From Actinomycetota bacterium (lineage in GTDB: Bacteria; Actinomycetota; Actinomycetes; Streptosporangiales; Streptosporangiaceae): a stretch of 64,000 nucleotides of DNA. Location of the stretch: assembly GCA_027313705.1 (NCBI GenBank), contig DAHVDE010000115.1:62001-126000 (forward strand). The letters run 5' to 3'. The notes below the pieces were generated by a model, which saw nothing but the letters and a program-made list of their open reading frames with translations, was not told the DNA's origin and searched no databases. This document shows positions 1 to 8,882 of this stretch, one piece after another. The translations under genes and the position numbers were made by a program. Every line of letters begins with the position of its first letter. The first letter of the stretch is position 1.

Positions 1-1
1 T

Positions 2-2383
2 TCGGTCGAGTTGCTTGATCACCTGGTGCGGCATCCGCCTCGTGGCCGGGTGCTCATCGCGATCGCCTACCGCCCGGCGCAGGCCTGCGCTCGCCTCGCG
101 GCCTTGCTCGGCTTCGCGGGCAGCCGAGGCCGCGAGGTGCCGGTCGGGCCGCTCACCCTGGATGAGGCCGGGGAGCTGCTCGGCCCGCACCTGAGCAGGA
201 CACGCTGCCAGGCGCTTTACCAGGCCAGCGGCGGTAACCCGTTCTACCTGGAGGCGCTGGCCAGAATGGACCCTGGGCCGCAGCTCACGCTCGATGACGC
301 AGAAGGGACACAACTACCCCCTGAACTGCCGCCCGCGGTGCGAGCCGCGCTGCGACTCGAACTAGCTGGCCTGGCTCCGGTCTCGCTCCGGGTGGCGCAG
401 GCCGCCGCAGTGGTCGCGGACGAGTTCGAGCCGAAACTGGCCGCGATCGCGGCCGAGGTCACCCAAGATGAGGCACTGACCGCCTTGAACGACATGGCCG
501 CACGTGACATCGTCAGGCCCGCGTCGCCAGGGTGGCTGAGGTTCAGGCACCCGCTGGTGCGCCGCGCCGCCTACGATAGCGCCGCGCCTGGCTGGCGGTT
601 TGGTGCCCATGCACGGATCGCGGCGCACCTGGCGCTGACCGGCGCGCCGGCGGCGCGCCGGGCGCATCACGTCGAGCGCTCGGCACCTTTCGGTGACCAG
701 GCAGCCATCGCCACGCTGGTCGAGGCGGCCAGCGACGCGGCCGCGCAGGCTCCGGCGACCGCGGCGCACTGGCTTGAGGCGGCGCTGAAGATCATGCCGG
801 TCGAGGCCGATGGCCGTGACCGCCAGCTTGATCTGCTGCTCGAGATCGCCAAGCTGCGGGCGGTCAGCGGCCAGCTGGTAGAGGGCCGTGAGGCGGCCCG
901 TGAGGCGCTGCGGCGCCTGCCGTCAGGGGACTACGCCAGGCGCGCGCTGGCGGCCAGGTTCTGCGCGCTCGTCGAACGTCAGCTCGATCGCCCGCACGAG
1001 GCCAGGGCGATCTTGCTCAGTGAGCTGCGCCGTATCCCTGACCCGCAATCAGCGGTAGCCGTGCCGTTGCGGACCAGGCTGGTGGCCGAGAGCCTGATGC
1101 GCGGTGACGTGCGCGCGGCGCAGGCAGTGCTTGACCTCATGCCGGAAGGTCCCGATGCCGCCGAGTCCAGCGTCGCGGTCGCGATCGCGGCGCTCAGGCC
1201 ACTGCCGGCCTATGCCCTCGGGCAGATAGCCGACGCGGCCCGTTTCATCGAGTCTGCTGGCCAGCTTGTTGCCGCCGCCTCCGATGACGAGCTTGCCGAC
1301 TGGCTTGACGCCATAGCCTGGCTTTGCTGGACAGAAACGGTGATGGGCCGGTGCGGCAGCGCGCTAGCGCATTTCGACCGCGCGGTCGCCATCGCCCGCG
1401 CCACCGGACAGGGCTATATCATCAGCAATCTGCTGGCTGGTCAGGCTCAGGTACAGACCATGTTCGGCCGCCTGGCTGAGGCGTCTTCGGCCGCAGAAGA
1501 AGCCACCGAGGTGGCCAGGCTTCTCGGGTCCGGCCATCAGCTAGTCTTCGCGCTCGCTCAGCAGTGCCTGGTGCAGAGCTGGTCGGGTGCGGATCAGCTT
1601 GCCGTGCGGCTGGGCGAGGAGGCTGTCCGAACCGGGGAAGGCAACGGGGAATGGTCCGGCGCACAGGCGCATTATGCGCTGGCCGTAGCCCTGATCAACG
1701 CGGGCCGCTCCGAGGCGGGCCGTGCTGCCATGGCACGGGCCTGTGAGAGTTCTAACCGGCAGCGGCTCGACCGGCGCAGCCTGCTTTCCGCGTGCGAGAT
1801 CATGGCCGGCCTTGAGGCAGCCAGCGGCGACTATGGCGAAGCCAGCCGCTGGGCCGGCCGTGCCGCCAAGGTGGCCTACCCTGGCCAAGAGGCGACCGCA
1901 GGCCTCGCGCGTGCCCACGCCCTGCGCGGCAGTCGGCCCAGGGACGCTGCCGAGGTGGCCGTCGAAGCCGCGCAGTTGTTCGACGTGGCCGGCCTGCTCA
2001 TAGACTCCGGACGGGCACGGCTTTGCGCGGGCCTGGCCTGCGTTGCGGCCGACGATGGCGGGCGAGCACGGGCGGAACTCGCTGCGGCCGCGCAGACATT
2101 CGCCGAGTGCGGCGCCCGCTCGCTGCATGCGATCGCCGTAAGCCAGCAGCGCAAGCTCGGCGTCAAGGTGTCCGCGCCGCGACGTCGCGGACGTGCGAAT
2201 GGCCTCACCCAGCGTGAACTTGAGGTCGTCAAGCTGGTCGGCGAGGGTTACACCAACCAGCAGATCGCCGAGTCGCTGTTCGTCAGCATCAGGACCGTGG
2301 AAACCCACTTGTCGCACATCTTCGCCAAGCTCGGGGTGACAACGCGGACCGGCATACTGAAGGCGATCAGCGAGCGCCAATAA
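2..2383 (+). CDS. LuxR-family ATPase transcriptional regulator, 5' end missing
   Basis: The frame is open to the left edge, so the N terminus, including the Walker A loop, lies outside the window. The first visible residues look like the stretch after Walker B in LuxR/MalT-type STAND regulators, followed by the winged-helix and a long helical TPR-like middle region. The last 65 residues or so form a clear LuxR helix-turn-helix (LTQRELEVVKLV, then TNQQIAESLFVS and VETHLSHIFAKLGV). These proteins usually bind ATP plus an inducer and activate nearby operons. It lies 44 bp upstream of the hydrolase/oxidoreductase pair on the same strand, so it may control them; that is inference from position only. 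Confidence 0.9.
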   Translation, partial: SVELLDHLVRHPPRGRVLIAIAYRPAQACARLAALLGFAGSRGREVPVGPLTLDEAGELLGPHLSRTRCQALYQASGGNPFYLEALARMDPGPQLTLDDAEGTQLPPELPPAVRAALRLELAGLAPVSLRVAQAAAVVADEFEPKLAAIAAEVTQDEALTALNDMAARDIVRPASPGWLRFRHPLVRRAAYDSAAPGWRFGAHARIAAHLALTGAPAARRAHHVERSAPFGDQAAIATLVEAASDAAAQAPATAAHWLEAALKIMPVEADGRDRQLDLLLEIAKLRAVSGQLVEGREAAREALRRLPSGDYARRALAARFCALVERQLDRPHEARAILLSELRRIPDPQSAVAVPLRTRLVAESLMRGDVRAAQAVLDLMPEGPDAAESSVAVAIAALRPLPAYALGQIADAARFIESAGQLVAAASDDELADWLDAIAWLCWTETVMGRCGSALAHFDRAVAIARATGQGYIISNLLAGQAQVQTMFGRLAEASSAAEEATEVARLLGSGHQLVFALAQQCLVQSWSGADQLAVRLGEEAVRTGEGNGEWSGAQAHYALAVALINAGRSEAGRAAMARACESSNRQRLDRRSLLSACEIMAGLEAASGDYGEASRWAGRAAKVAYPGQEATAGLARAHALRGSRPRDAAEVAVEAAQLFDVAGLLIDSGRARLCAGLACVAADDGGRARAELAAAAQTFAECGARSLHAIAVSQQRKLGVKVSAPRRRGRANGLTQRELEVVKLVGEGYTNQQIAESLFVSIRTVETHLSHIFAKLGVTTRTGILKAISERQ

Positions 2384-2427
2384 GTCAGTGTTTACCACGA
2401 TGCGCCGGGGCGTCCCTAGCCTGCACT

Positions 2428-3570
2428 GTGGATAGCAGCAACAGGCCAGTGAGCGAACAGGGAGCGCAGGGGCAGATGGCGAGCCGCATTCCTCGGTACA
2501 CGCTTGACGGCGTCAGGGACGCAGCGGTGTCGACGCACCCGTTCGCGACCGAAGACGGCCTGGGACTTAACCTGACGCGGTTCCGCCGCGCGGAGTGCGA
2601 TGACATCGTCCTGCTTGTCCACGGACTGACGTCCTCCAGCGACTTGTTCATCATGCCAGAGCAGCGCAACCTGGTCAGTTACCTGCTTGACGACGGATTC
2701 ACCGATGTGTGGGCGCTTGACTTCCGCATGAGCTGCCGGTTCCCCTATGACTGCGAAACGCACAGGTACACCCTGGATGACATCGCCGGCTACGATCACC
2801 CGGCCGCGCTGCGCGAGTTGCGGCGGCACATCGGCGACCGCCGGGTGCATGTCGTCGCTCATTGCCTGGGCTCGCTGTCATTCATGATGAGCCTTTTCGC
2901 CGGCCTGCTGCCCGGCATCGCCAGCGTGACCTGTAACAGCGTCGCGCTGACCCCGCGAGTGCCCGCGTGGTCGCGGGTGAAGCTCAGCTACGGTCCGCCG
3001 GTGTTCGAGTACCTCTTCGGCATAACCTCGCTCGACCCGCGTTTCTACCGTAGTCCGATGCTGACCAGGAACTGGATGCTCGGGCGCCTGGTGTCGATGG
3101 TCCACCGCGAGTGCCGGGTGAACGAATGCCACATGCTCAGCTTCATGTGGGGCAGCGGCCGCCCGGCCATGTACGAGCACGACAACCTGCTGCCGGTCAC
3201 GCACGAGCGGATAGCCGACCTCTGCAGTGCGTGCAGGCTGTATTACGACAGGCACGTCGCGAAGATGGTCGCAGCCGGGCACGCGGTGCGATACAACCGA
3301 GACGATGGGCGCCACAGTGACCTGCCGGATAACTACCTGGCCGGGGCAGGCGAGGTCACGACGCCGATCCTGCTGCTGACCGGCGACCACAACCGCGTGT
3401 TCACCGACTCGAACATCGTCTGTCACCGGGTGCTTTCAAAGCTCATGCCAGGTCCGTGCGAACTTGAGATCCTGCCGGGCTACGGTCACCTTGACCCGGT
3501 CATCGGCAAGGATGCTCACCTCGACGTGTTCCCCAGGATCGGCCAGTTCATCAAGCGAGGGGCGACCTGA
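2428..3570 (+). CDS. alpha/beta hydrolase with Cys nucleophile
   Basis: The 380-residue protein has an alpha/beta-hydrolase core: an oxyanion region LLVHGLTSS (residues 62-70), a nucleophile elbow AHCLGS with Cys146 where most relatives have Ser, a late acidic residue in LLTGDHNRVF and a C-terminal His in GYGHLDP. A Cys nucleophile is known from dienelactone hydrolase. The GTG at 2428 gives the longest form; an ATG at 2476 is an alternative. The stop at 3570 is followed one base later by the GTG of the GMC oxidoreductase, so the two are translationally coupled. In some actinobacteria similar hydrolase and oxidoreductase domains are, to my knowledge, fused in one chain. The substrate is unknown; a sterol or other lipid ester is possible. 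Confidence 0.85.
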   Translation: MDSSNRPVSEQGAQGQMASRIPRYTLDGVRDAAVSTHPFATEDGLGLNLTRFRRAECDDIVLLVHGLTSSSDLFIMPEQRNLVSYLLDDGFTDVWALDFRMSCRFPYDCETHRYTLDDIAGYDHPAALRELRRHIGDRRVHVVAHCLGSLSFMMSLFAGLLPGIASVTCNSVALTPRVPAWSRVKLSYGPPVFEYLFGITSLDPRFYRSPMLTRNWMLGRLVSMVHRECRVNECHMLSFMWGSGRPAMYEHDNLLPVTHERIADLCSACRLYYDRHVAKMVAAGHAVRYNRDDGRHSDLPDNYLAGAGEVTTPILLLTGDHNRVFTDSNIVCHRVLSKLMPGPCELEILPGYGHLDPVIGKDAHLDVFPRIGQFIKRGAT

Positions 3571-3571
3571 C

Positions 3572-5977
3572 GTGACGCGCGGACCAAATGCCCCGGTAAC
3601 CGAGCATGCTGACGTGGTCATCGTCGGATCTGGTTTCGGCGGCTCGGTCGCTGCCTTCCGGCTTGCGCAGGGCGGTCTTTCCGTCGTGCTGCTCGAGCGC
3701 GGCCGGGCGTACCCGCCGGACAGCTTCCCGCGTACGCCCGCGCAGCTGAGCCGGGCATTCTGGAACCCAGCCGCCGGACTGTACGGCATGTTCGACGTCT
3801 GGCGGTTCACCGGCTGCGATTCCGTCGTGTCGAGCGGCCTCGGCGGCGGTTCCCTGATCTACGCCAACGTCCTGCTGCGCAAGGACGAGCACTGGTTCGT
3901 CAACGACGACCCGCTCCCTGGCGGCGGATACGAGTCCTGGCCGGTAACCCGTGCCGACCTCGACCCGCACTACGACGAGGTCGAGCGGATGCTCGGCGCG
4001 ACGCCCTACCCGCTTGAACTGCCCGGGTACGCGGCGACGCCCAAGACGCACGCGATGCGGGATGCGGCGGCGGAACTCGGCCTGAGCTGCCAGCTACCGC
4101 CGCTCGCGGTCAGCTTCGCGCCCAAGCCAGGTGCCGCACCAGGTCTCGGCCTGCCGATCGTGGAACCCCCCTACGGCAACCTGCATGAGCGACAGCGCAG
4201 CACCTGCCGTTTGTGCGGCGAGTGCAACATCGGCTGCAATTTCGGCGCGAAGAACTCACTCGACCACAACTACCTCTCGGCGGCGCGGCACCACGGCGCG
4301 GACCTGCGCACCGGTCATGAGGTACAGGCCATCAGGCCCAGGCCGGGCGGTGGCTACGAGGTGGACTACCTCTGGCACGACCCGCAGGACCGGGACGGTG
4401 CGCCAGCCACCGCCCCGGCGCAGGCACGGGTAATCACCTGTGACCGGCTGGTGCTCGCTGCCGGTACCTTCGGCACCTCCTACCTGCTCTTGCGCAACCG
4501 CCCGCACTTCCGCGGCCTGAGCGCGGCGCTCGGCAGCCGCTTCAGCACCAACGGCGATGTGCTCAGCTTCCTGGTGGACGCCAAGAATCATCGCCGCGCC
4601 AGACCGCTCGAGGCCAGTCGCGGGCCCGTGATCACGAGCGCTATCCGGCTGAGTGACGAGCATGACGGCAATGGCGCGACGGGCAGGGGCGCTTACATCG
4701 AGGATGGCGGCTACCCGGCCTTTATCGACTGGCTGGTAGCGGCCGCCAACGTACCCGGCGATACCAGGCGCATGGCGCGTTTCGCGCTTGAACGCCTGCA
4801 TTCCATCGTGGCCCGGGTACACGAAACCGATATCTCCGGAGAGATATCTGAGCTCATCGGTCCTGGCCGGCTCTCGGTCAGTTCCCTGCCGCTGCTCGGG
4901 ATGGGCAGGGACGTCCCTGACGGCCTGCTGTGGCTGCGTGGCAGCCAGCTTGACCTTGCCTGGACGACTGCGGCCAGCGACGGCTACTTCGACCGGGTGC
5001 TGGCAACCATGCGCCGCATCGCGGCCGTGCTCGGCGCGCGGTACGTGGATAACCCCATGTGGCTAAGCAAGCGGATAATTACCGTGCATCCGGTCGGCGG
5101 CGCCCCGATGGGGCGCGACCGCGCCGCCGGGGTGTGCGATTCCTACGGCGAGGTATTCGGGTATCCAGGGCTTTACATAGCCGATGGCGCCGCGATGCCA
5201 GGACCGGTCGGCCCCAACCCGTCTCTGACAATCGCCGCGCTAGCTGACCGGATGTCAACGCGGCTGCTTGAGCAGCCGCCGCCCAGATCGGCCGGCGGGG
5301 ACCGGTCGGGCGGCGGCAATCGGGCGCCAGGCAAGGAGCAGCGCTCGCCGGCGCTCCGCCAGGCCGGGCCTGGCCAAGAACAGACGTCGCTGTCGTTCAC
5401 CGAGGAAATGAGCGGGATGTGCTCGCCGAAGGCGCGTGCCTTGAACGCGGCAGGCAGGGCAGGGCAGGAGCCGATCGCCTTCCGGCTTACGATCACGGCA
5501 GGCGACGTCGAGCGCTTCCTCGATGACCCCGAGCATTGCGCCCGGGCTGAGGGATGGATTGAGGCCGCAAGTCTCGGGGGCCGGCGTCATGTCCAGCAGG
5601 GCTGGTTCAACCTTTTCGCGCCCGACGGTGCGGCTGACCTCAGGCTGATGAGGTACCGGCTGCAATTCGCCGACGCTGGTGGCCAGCCCTGCACCGTCAT
5701 CGGCCATAAGGACATCTGGCATGGCCCGCCTAGCCGGATCTGGCCGGATACTTCCACCCTGTATATCCGGCTGCTTGAAGGTCTCGTGGCCGAGGGTGAA
5801 GATGATGAGGCTCGCGTCCTCGCGACAGGAACCATGCACTTGCGCCTCACCGCGTTCGCGCGCGAACTCACCAGCATAAGAACCAGCGGACCGCACGGCG
5901 CGGAAGCACTTGAGCGTTTCGGCCGGTTCTTCGCCGGCCAGCTCTGGGAGGTCTACGGACCGCGCAGTGATGCATGA
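3572..5977 (+). CDS. GMC-family FAD oxidoreductase with extra C-terminal domain
   Basis: The protein is 801 residues. An N-terminal FAD dinucleotide fold has GSGFGG at residues 19-24. A Cys-rich motif (CRLCGECNIGC, then GAKNSLD) is typical of the cholesterol-oxidase-like branch. The C-terminal GMC signature has the catalytic His in VHPVGG and Asn in GPNPSLTI. After a Gly/Arg/Gln-rich linker, a separate domain of about 190 residues (roughly 610-800) follows, which I know only as a companion of such oxidoreductases. The GTG at 3572 starts one base after the hydrolase stop. It probably oxidises a hydroxyl group of a steroid or alicyclic substrate; the exact substrate cannot be read from sequence. 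Confidence 0.88.
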   Translation: MTRGPNAPVTEHADVVIVGSGFGGSVAAFRLAQGGLSVVLLERGRAYPPDSFPRTPAQLSRAFWNPAAGLYGMFDVWRFTGCDSVVSSGLGGGSLIYANVLLRKDEHWFVNDDPLPGGGYESWPVTRADLDPHYDEVERMLGATPYPLELPGYAATPKTHAMRDAAAELGLSCQLPPLAVSFAPKPGAAPGLGLPIVEPPYGNLHERQRSTCRLCGECNIGCNFGAKNSLDHNYLSAARHHGADLRTGHEVQAIRPRPGGGYEVDYLWHDPQDRDGAPATAPAQARVITCDRLVLAAGTFGTSYLLLRNRPHFRGLSAALGSRFSTNGDVLSFLVDAKNHRRARPLEASRGPVITSAIRLSDEHDGNGATGRGAYIEDGGYPAFIDWLVAAANVPGDTRRMARFALERLHSIVARVHETDISGEISELIGPGRLSVSSLPLLGMGRDVPDGLLWLRGSQLDLAWTTAASDGYFDRVLATMRRIAAVLGARYVDNPMWLSKRIITVHPVGGAPMGRDRAAGVCDSYGEVFGYPGLYIADGAAMPGPVGPNPSLTIAALADRMSTRLLEQPPPRSAGGDRSGGGNRAPGKEQRSPALRQAGPGQEQTSLSFTEEMSGMCSPKARALNAAGRAGQEPIAFRLTITAGDVERFLDDPEHCARAEGWIEAASLGGRRHVQQGWFNLFAPDGAADLRLMRYRLQFADAGGQPCTVIGHKDIWHGPPSRIWPDTSTLYIRLLEGLVAEGEDDEARVLATGTMHLRLTAFARELTSIRTSGPHGAEALERFGRFFAGQLWEVYGPRSDA

Positions 5978-5979
5978 CC

Positions 5980-5995
5980 GGCCGGGCGCCCGGCC
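5980..5995. terminator. GC-rich palindrome after the GMC gene
   Basis: A perfect 16-bp palindrome (GGCCGGGCGCCCGGCC) begins two bases after the oxidoreductase stop. Its 14-bp inner part recurs perfectly at 6023-6036. A stem this GC-rich could end transcription, though there is no T tract. The rest of the 188-bp gap holds one further inverted repeat (ATGGCGG/CCGCCAT near 6090-6120). Confidence 0.4.
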
Positions 5996-6164
5996 CGACC
6001 GGTCTGCGCCGGCCGTCCCGCCGCCGGGCGCCCGGCCCCCTTTCGGCCACGCCGCCCGCAGGCTCGCCCTGGATCGGCCGCGTCAGGCAATGGCGGTATC
6101 TCGGGCAGCGGTCCGCCATACTCATCTTTGTGTTCGCCGGGCTCTATCGGATAAGGCTGACCTC

Positions 6165-7535
6165 ATGAACACCTGTGACCTGGTGATCCGCGGTGGCACC
6201 GTCGTCACGGAAGGCGCCGTCGCCGATTGTGACGTGAGCATAAGCGGCGGGGTCATCGTCCAGCTAGGCGGCTCGATGCAAGGCGCGGCAGAACTTGACG
6301 CCCGCGGTGCCCTCGTCCTGCCAGGCGGCATCGACCCGCACGTGCACCTGTCCTATCCTGATCCGCAGCCAGCAGAGCCCGGCTGGGCAGACGACTTCGC
6401 CTCGGGTTCGGCGGCCGCCATCGCCGGCGGCGTGACCACGATCGGCAACATGACCTTCCCTGCCGAGGGAGACTCGCTGCACCAGGCGCTGGCCAGGGAC
6501 CTGGCGGCGGCACGGGATTCGGCGGCGGTGGACTACCTGCTGCACCCGGTCATGCTCGGGCACATGACCGGCGCGCTCGCCGAGTTGCCCGGGCTGGCCA
6601 GGGAGGGCCACCGCAGCGTCAAGCTGTTCATGACCTCCGCCGCTTTCGACCAGCACGCCGACACGATGGTCGAGGCCGTCAGGGTGGCCGGGGAATCCGG
6701 CCTGCTCACCTTGATCCACTGCGAGGACGGGGCCCTGATCAGGTTCGCCGGCCAGCAGTTGCTCGCCGCGGGCCGCGGCGGCCTGTCTGACTGGGCCGCG
6801 AGCCGGCCGGTGGCGGCCGAGCGTGCCGCGGTACAGCGAGCGGTCGCGATCTGCGAGGCCACCGGCTCGCCCGTCTACATCGTGCACGTGTCTTCGGCGC
6901 AGGCGCTCGACGCGGCTCGTGCGGGCCGGGCACGCGGCCTGCCGGTCTTCGTGGAGACCCGCCCGCTTTACCTGTACCTGACTAGCTCGGCGCTGGCCGG
7001 GCCGCAAGGCGGCCGGTTCATCGGCGCCCCGCCGCTGCGCGAGGACAGCGACATCGCCGCCCTGTGGGCGGGTCTTGGTGACGGGTCGATCGACACGCTT
7101 GGCAGTGACCACGCGCCCTGGCGGCTTCACCACAAGATCGACGCGACGCTCGACGTCACCACCGCAAGGCAAGGCGTCGCCGACCTTGAGACGATGCTGC
7201 CGATGTTGTACTCAGCGGGCGTGCGCACCGGCCGGATCTCGCTTGGCAGGTTCGTCGCGCTCACGGCGGCCAACGCGGCGCGCCTGCTTGGCCTGTACCC
7301 GCGCAAGGGCACCATCGCCGTCGGGAGCGATGCCGACATTCTTATTTTGGATCCGCAAATAAGGCAAACCATCGACGGCCGGTCTATGTATTCGAAGGCT
7401 GGCTATTCCGCTTACGACGGTCATGAGGTACACGGCTGGCCGAGATTCACCGTCAGCCGGGGCGAGGTGGTTCTTGCTGACGGCCAGGTGCTCGCCCAGC
7501 CTGGCCGGGGCAAGTGGCTGCCGCGCGGTGTATGA
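6165..7535 (+). CDS. dihydropyrimidinase/hydantoinase-type cyclic amidohydrolase
   Basis: A 456-residue member of the amidohydrolase superfamily that hydrolyses cyclic amides. Metal-site residues are in place: GGIDPHVHL (His59 and His61), the likely carbamylated Lys in SVKLFMTS, His in IHCEDG, His in YIVHVSS and Asp in LGSDHAPW. Length and motif order fit D-hydantoinase/dihydropyrimidinase better than dihydroorotase; allantoinase is not excluded. The ATG at 6165 begins MNTCDLVIRGG, the expected family start; the upstream open frame is GC-driven. A degraded copy of its 3' end lies at 10771-10821 in the opposite orientation. Confidence 0.88.
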   Translation: MNTCDLVIRGGTVVTEGAVADCDVSISGGVIVQLGGSMQGAAELDARGALVLPGGIDPHVHLSYPDPQPAEPGWADDFASGSAAAIAGGVTTIGNMTFPAEGDSLHQALARDLAAARDSAAVDYLLHPVMLGHMTGALAELPGLAREGHRSVKLFMTSAAFDQHADTMVEAVRVAGESGLLTLIHCEDGALIRFAGQQLLAAGRGGLSDWAASRPVAAERAAVQRAVAICEATGSPVYIVHVSSAQALDAARAGRARGLPVFVETRPLYLYLTSSALAGPQGGRFIGAPPLREDSDIAALWAGLGDGSIDTLGSDHAPWRLHHKIDATLDVTTARQGVADLETMLPMLYSAGVRTGRISLGRFVALTAANAARLLGLYPRKGTIAVGSDADILILDPQIRQTIDGRSMYSKAGYSAYDGHEVHGWPRFTVSRGEVVLADGQVLAQPGRGKWLPRGV

Positions 7536-7625
7536 GGAAGCGCTCGTGGCGTCAGGGACGGTGGCATCGCCAACGCGGCGGGGAAGGGGGCGGCGGAGGC
7601 CGGCGGGCATAACCCGCTCGGCCCG

Positions 7626-8615
7626 ATGACCACGCCGGTTGACCGAGGCAACGACTATAGTTTTTCGGTGGTAAGCAACGAGGTCAGCCGCTGGTACGTC
7701 GGACCACCCGCGGATGAGCCGGGCCGCGACGCGGCACGACTGGAGTTGCTAGCTTTTGACCTGCTCAGTGATTCACCAGCGCCGTACTCATGGTTCCATG
7801 AGGTCATGGAGGCGGCGCCCAGTCCTGCGGAGGCCGTGGACATCTGGCCGCCTGCGTACCGGGGCAAGGCATTGGTGACGCTGCTCGCTTGGCTTGCCAC
7901 CGAGAAGCTGACTAGCCCAGACGCCTGTGTCACCTGGCACATGGATAAGCAGCAGGGACCCGACTCGATCGGCCGCATGCTCGCAGCGCTCGGTTGGACG
8001 CAATTCTCGCGGCAGCGTAAGGGCCGCCTGACGCACCTGCGTTGCCGACCGCCCGCGCGGGCGGAGTTCCCGCAGGCTGATGAGTTCTGCGCCCGCATCG
8101 GCGAGGCGAGCCTGGACTTCGAAGCGGACTACGGCGTCTTCTCGCCCAGGCGCATCGACGACGGCACCGCTTTGCTCGCCGAGGTAGCTCTGGCCGAAAA
8201 GCCGGTCGGCACCGTTGCCGATATTGGCGTCGGCTACGGCCCGCTCGCGATCGCCCTGGTCCGCAACGGCATCGCGGCCAGCGCCGTCGCCACCGACACC
8301 GACTCAGTGGCATTGTGGCTGGCCCGCCGCAATGCTGTACGCAACGGCGTCGCCATTAGCGTCACATGCGATCCTAATCCCCTGGCCGTGCCGCCGACTC
8401 CGCTGACGGTATGCAACGTTCCGACGCACATCGACGCCGCGCAGAGCCGGCAGTTGATGGCTGGGCTTATCTCCCGCAGCCGGGCTGGACGACTGCTGAT
8501 CGTCGTGCACCGCAGCCTTGAGGAACGTTATGCCAGGTATCTCAGGAATGCCTGCCTGAAGGCGGGGCGCCACCCAGGGCCGGCGCACACGGTGCTCGCC
8601 GTGACTGGCGGATGA
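7626..8615 (+). CDS. class I SAM-dependent methyltransferase, RsmC-like
   Basis: The 329-residue protein has two halves, as in RsmC/RlmG-type rRNA methyltransferases. The N-terminal part lacks a recognisable SAM motif. The C-terminal part has a SAM-binding loop (TVADIGVGYGPLAIAL). At the position of the catalytic NPP(F/Y) motif it reads CNVPTH, so the usual tetrapeptide is altered and the target base or activity may differ. The start at ATG 7626 has no clear Shine-Dalgarno sequence, so its N terminus is uncertain. It sits 90 bp after the amidohydrolase gene on the same strand. Confidence 0.75.
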   Translation: MTTPVDRGNDYSFSVVSNEVSRWYVGPPADEPGRDAARLELLAFDLLSDSPAPYSWFHEVMEAAPSPAEAVDIWPPAYRGKALVTLLAWLATEKLTSPDACVTWHMDKQQGPDSIGRMLAALGWTQFSRQRKGRLTHLRCRPPARAEFPQADEFCARIGEASLDFEADYGVFSPRRIDDGTALLAEVALAEKPVGTVADIGVGYGPLAIALVRNGIAASAVATDTDSVALWLARRNAVRNGVAISVTCDPNPLAVPPTPLTVCNVPTHIDAAQSRQLMAGLISRSRAGRLLIVVHRSLEERYARYLRNACLKAGRHPGPAHTVLAVTGG

Positions 8616-8705
8616 GTGAGCCGCGGCTACTACTCATTTCAGGCACGTTGTCCCGGCCGCTGCTCGAATTAGCCAGGCGTCGGGCGCGGTGTCCTGAGCG
8701 CCGAT

Positions 8706-8775
8706 TTGCCACGCGAGAGCGTGACGGCCCACCCGTACCCCCTCGCTCAGGTACCGTGCTATCGCGACCGCGCGC
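8706..8775 (+). pseudogene. fragment of a sulfotransferase gene
   Basis: These 70 bases match the sense strand of the intact sulfotransferase gene (complement of 11251-11320) with three substitutions and one inserted C, which breaks the frame. They correspond to the part encoding PRENVTAHPHPSLRYRAIAT. Weaker similarity may continue upstream towards 8640. The fragment is followed at 8787 by the duplicated 3' end of the propeller gene. The 196-bp gap after the methyltransferase therefore consists largely of gene debris. Confidence 0.75.
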
Positions 8776-8786
8776 AGCAGGACGCC

Positions 8787-8882
8787 AATTACCTCGCCAG
8801 CCGAAGCTGGTCACCCACCGCGCAACTCGGTGACCAGGTCGTGGGAACCGCTCGCGTTAGTGAGCTCGTAGTACAGCCGCTC
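8787..8882. repeat. duplicated segment, copy 1 (propeller gene 3' end)
   Basis: This 96-bp segment covers the last codons, the stop and 24 bases beyond the stop of the propeller gene. It recurs in inverted orientation at 10864-10959, with 92 of 96 bases identical by direct comparison. Confidence 0.85.

Noticed and set aside
5910-6164. N-terminal extension of the amidohydrolase
   Set aside because: The extra 85 residues are Arg/Pro-rich translation of palindromic intergenic DNA; the family start is at ATG 6165.
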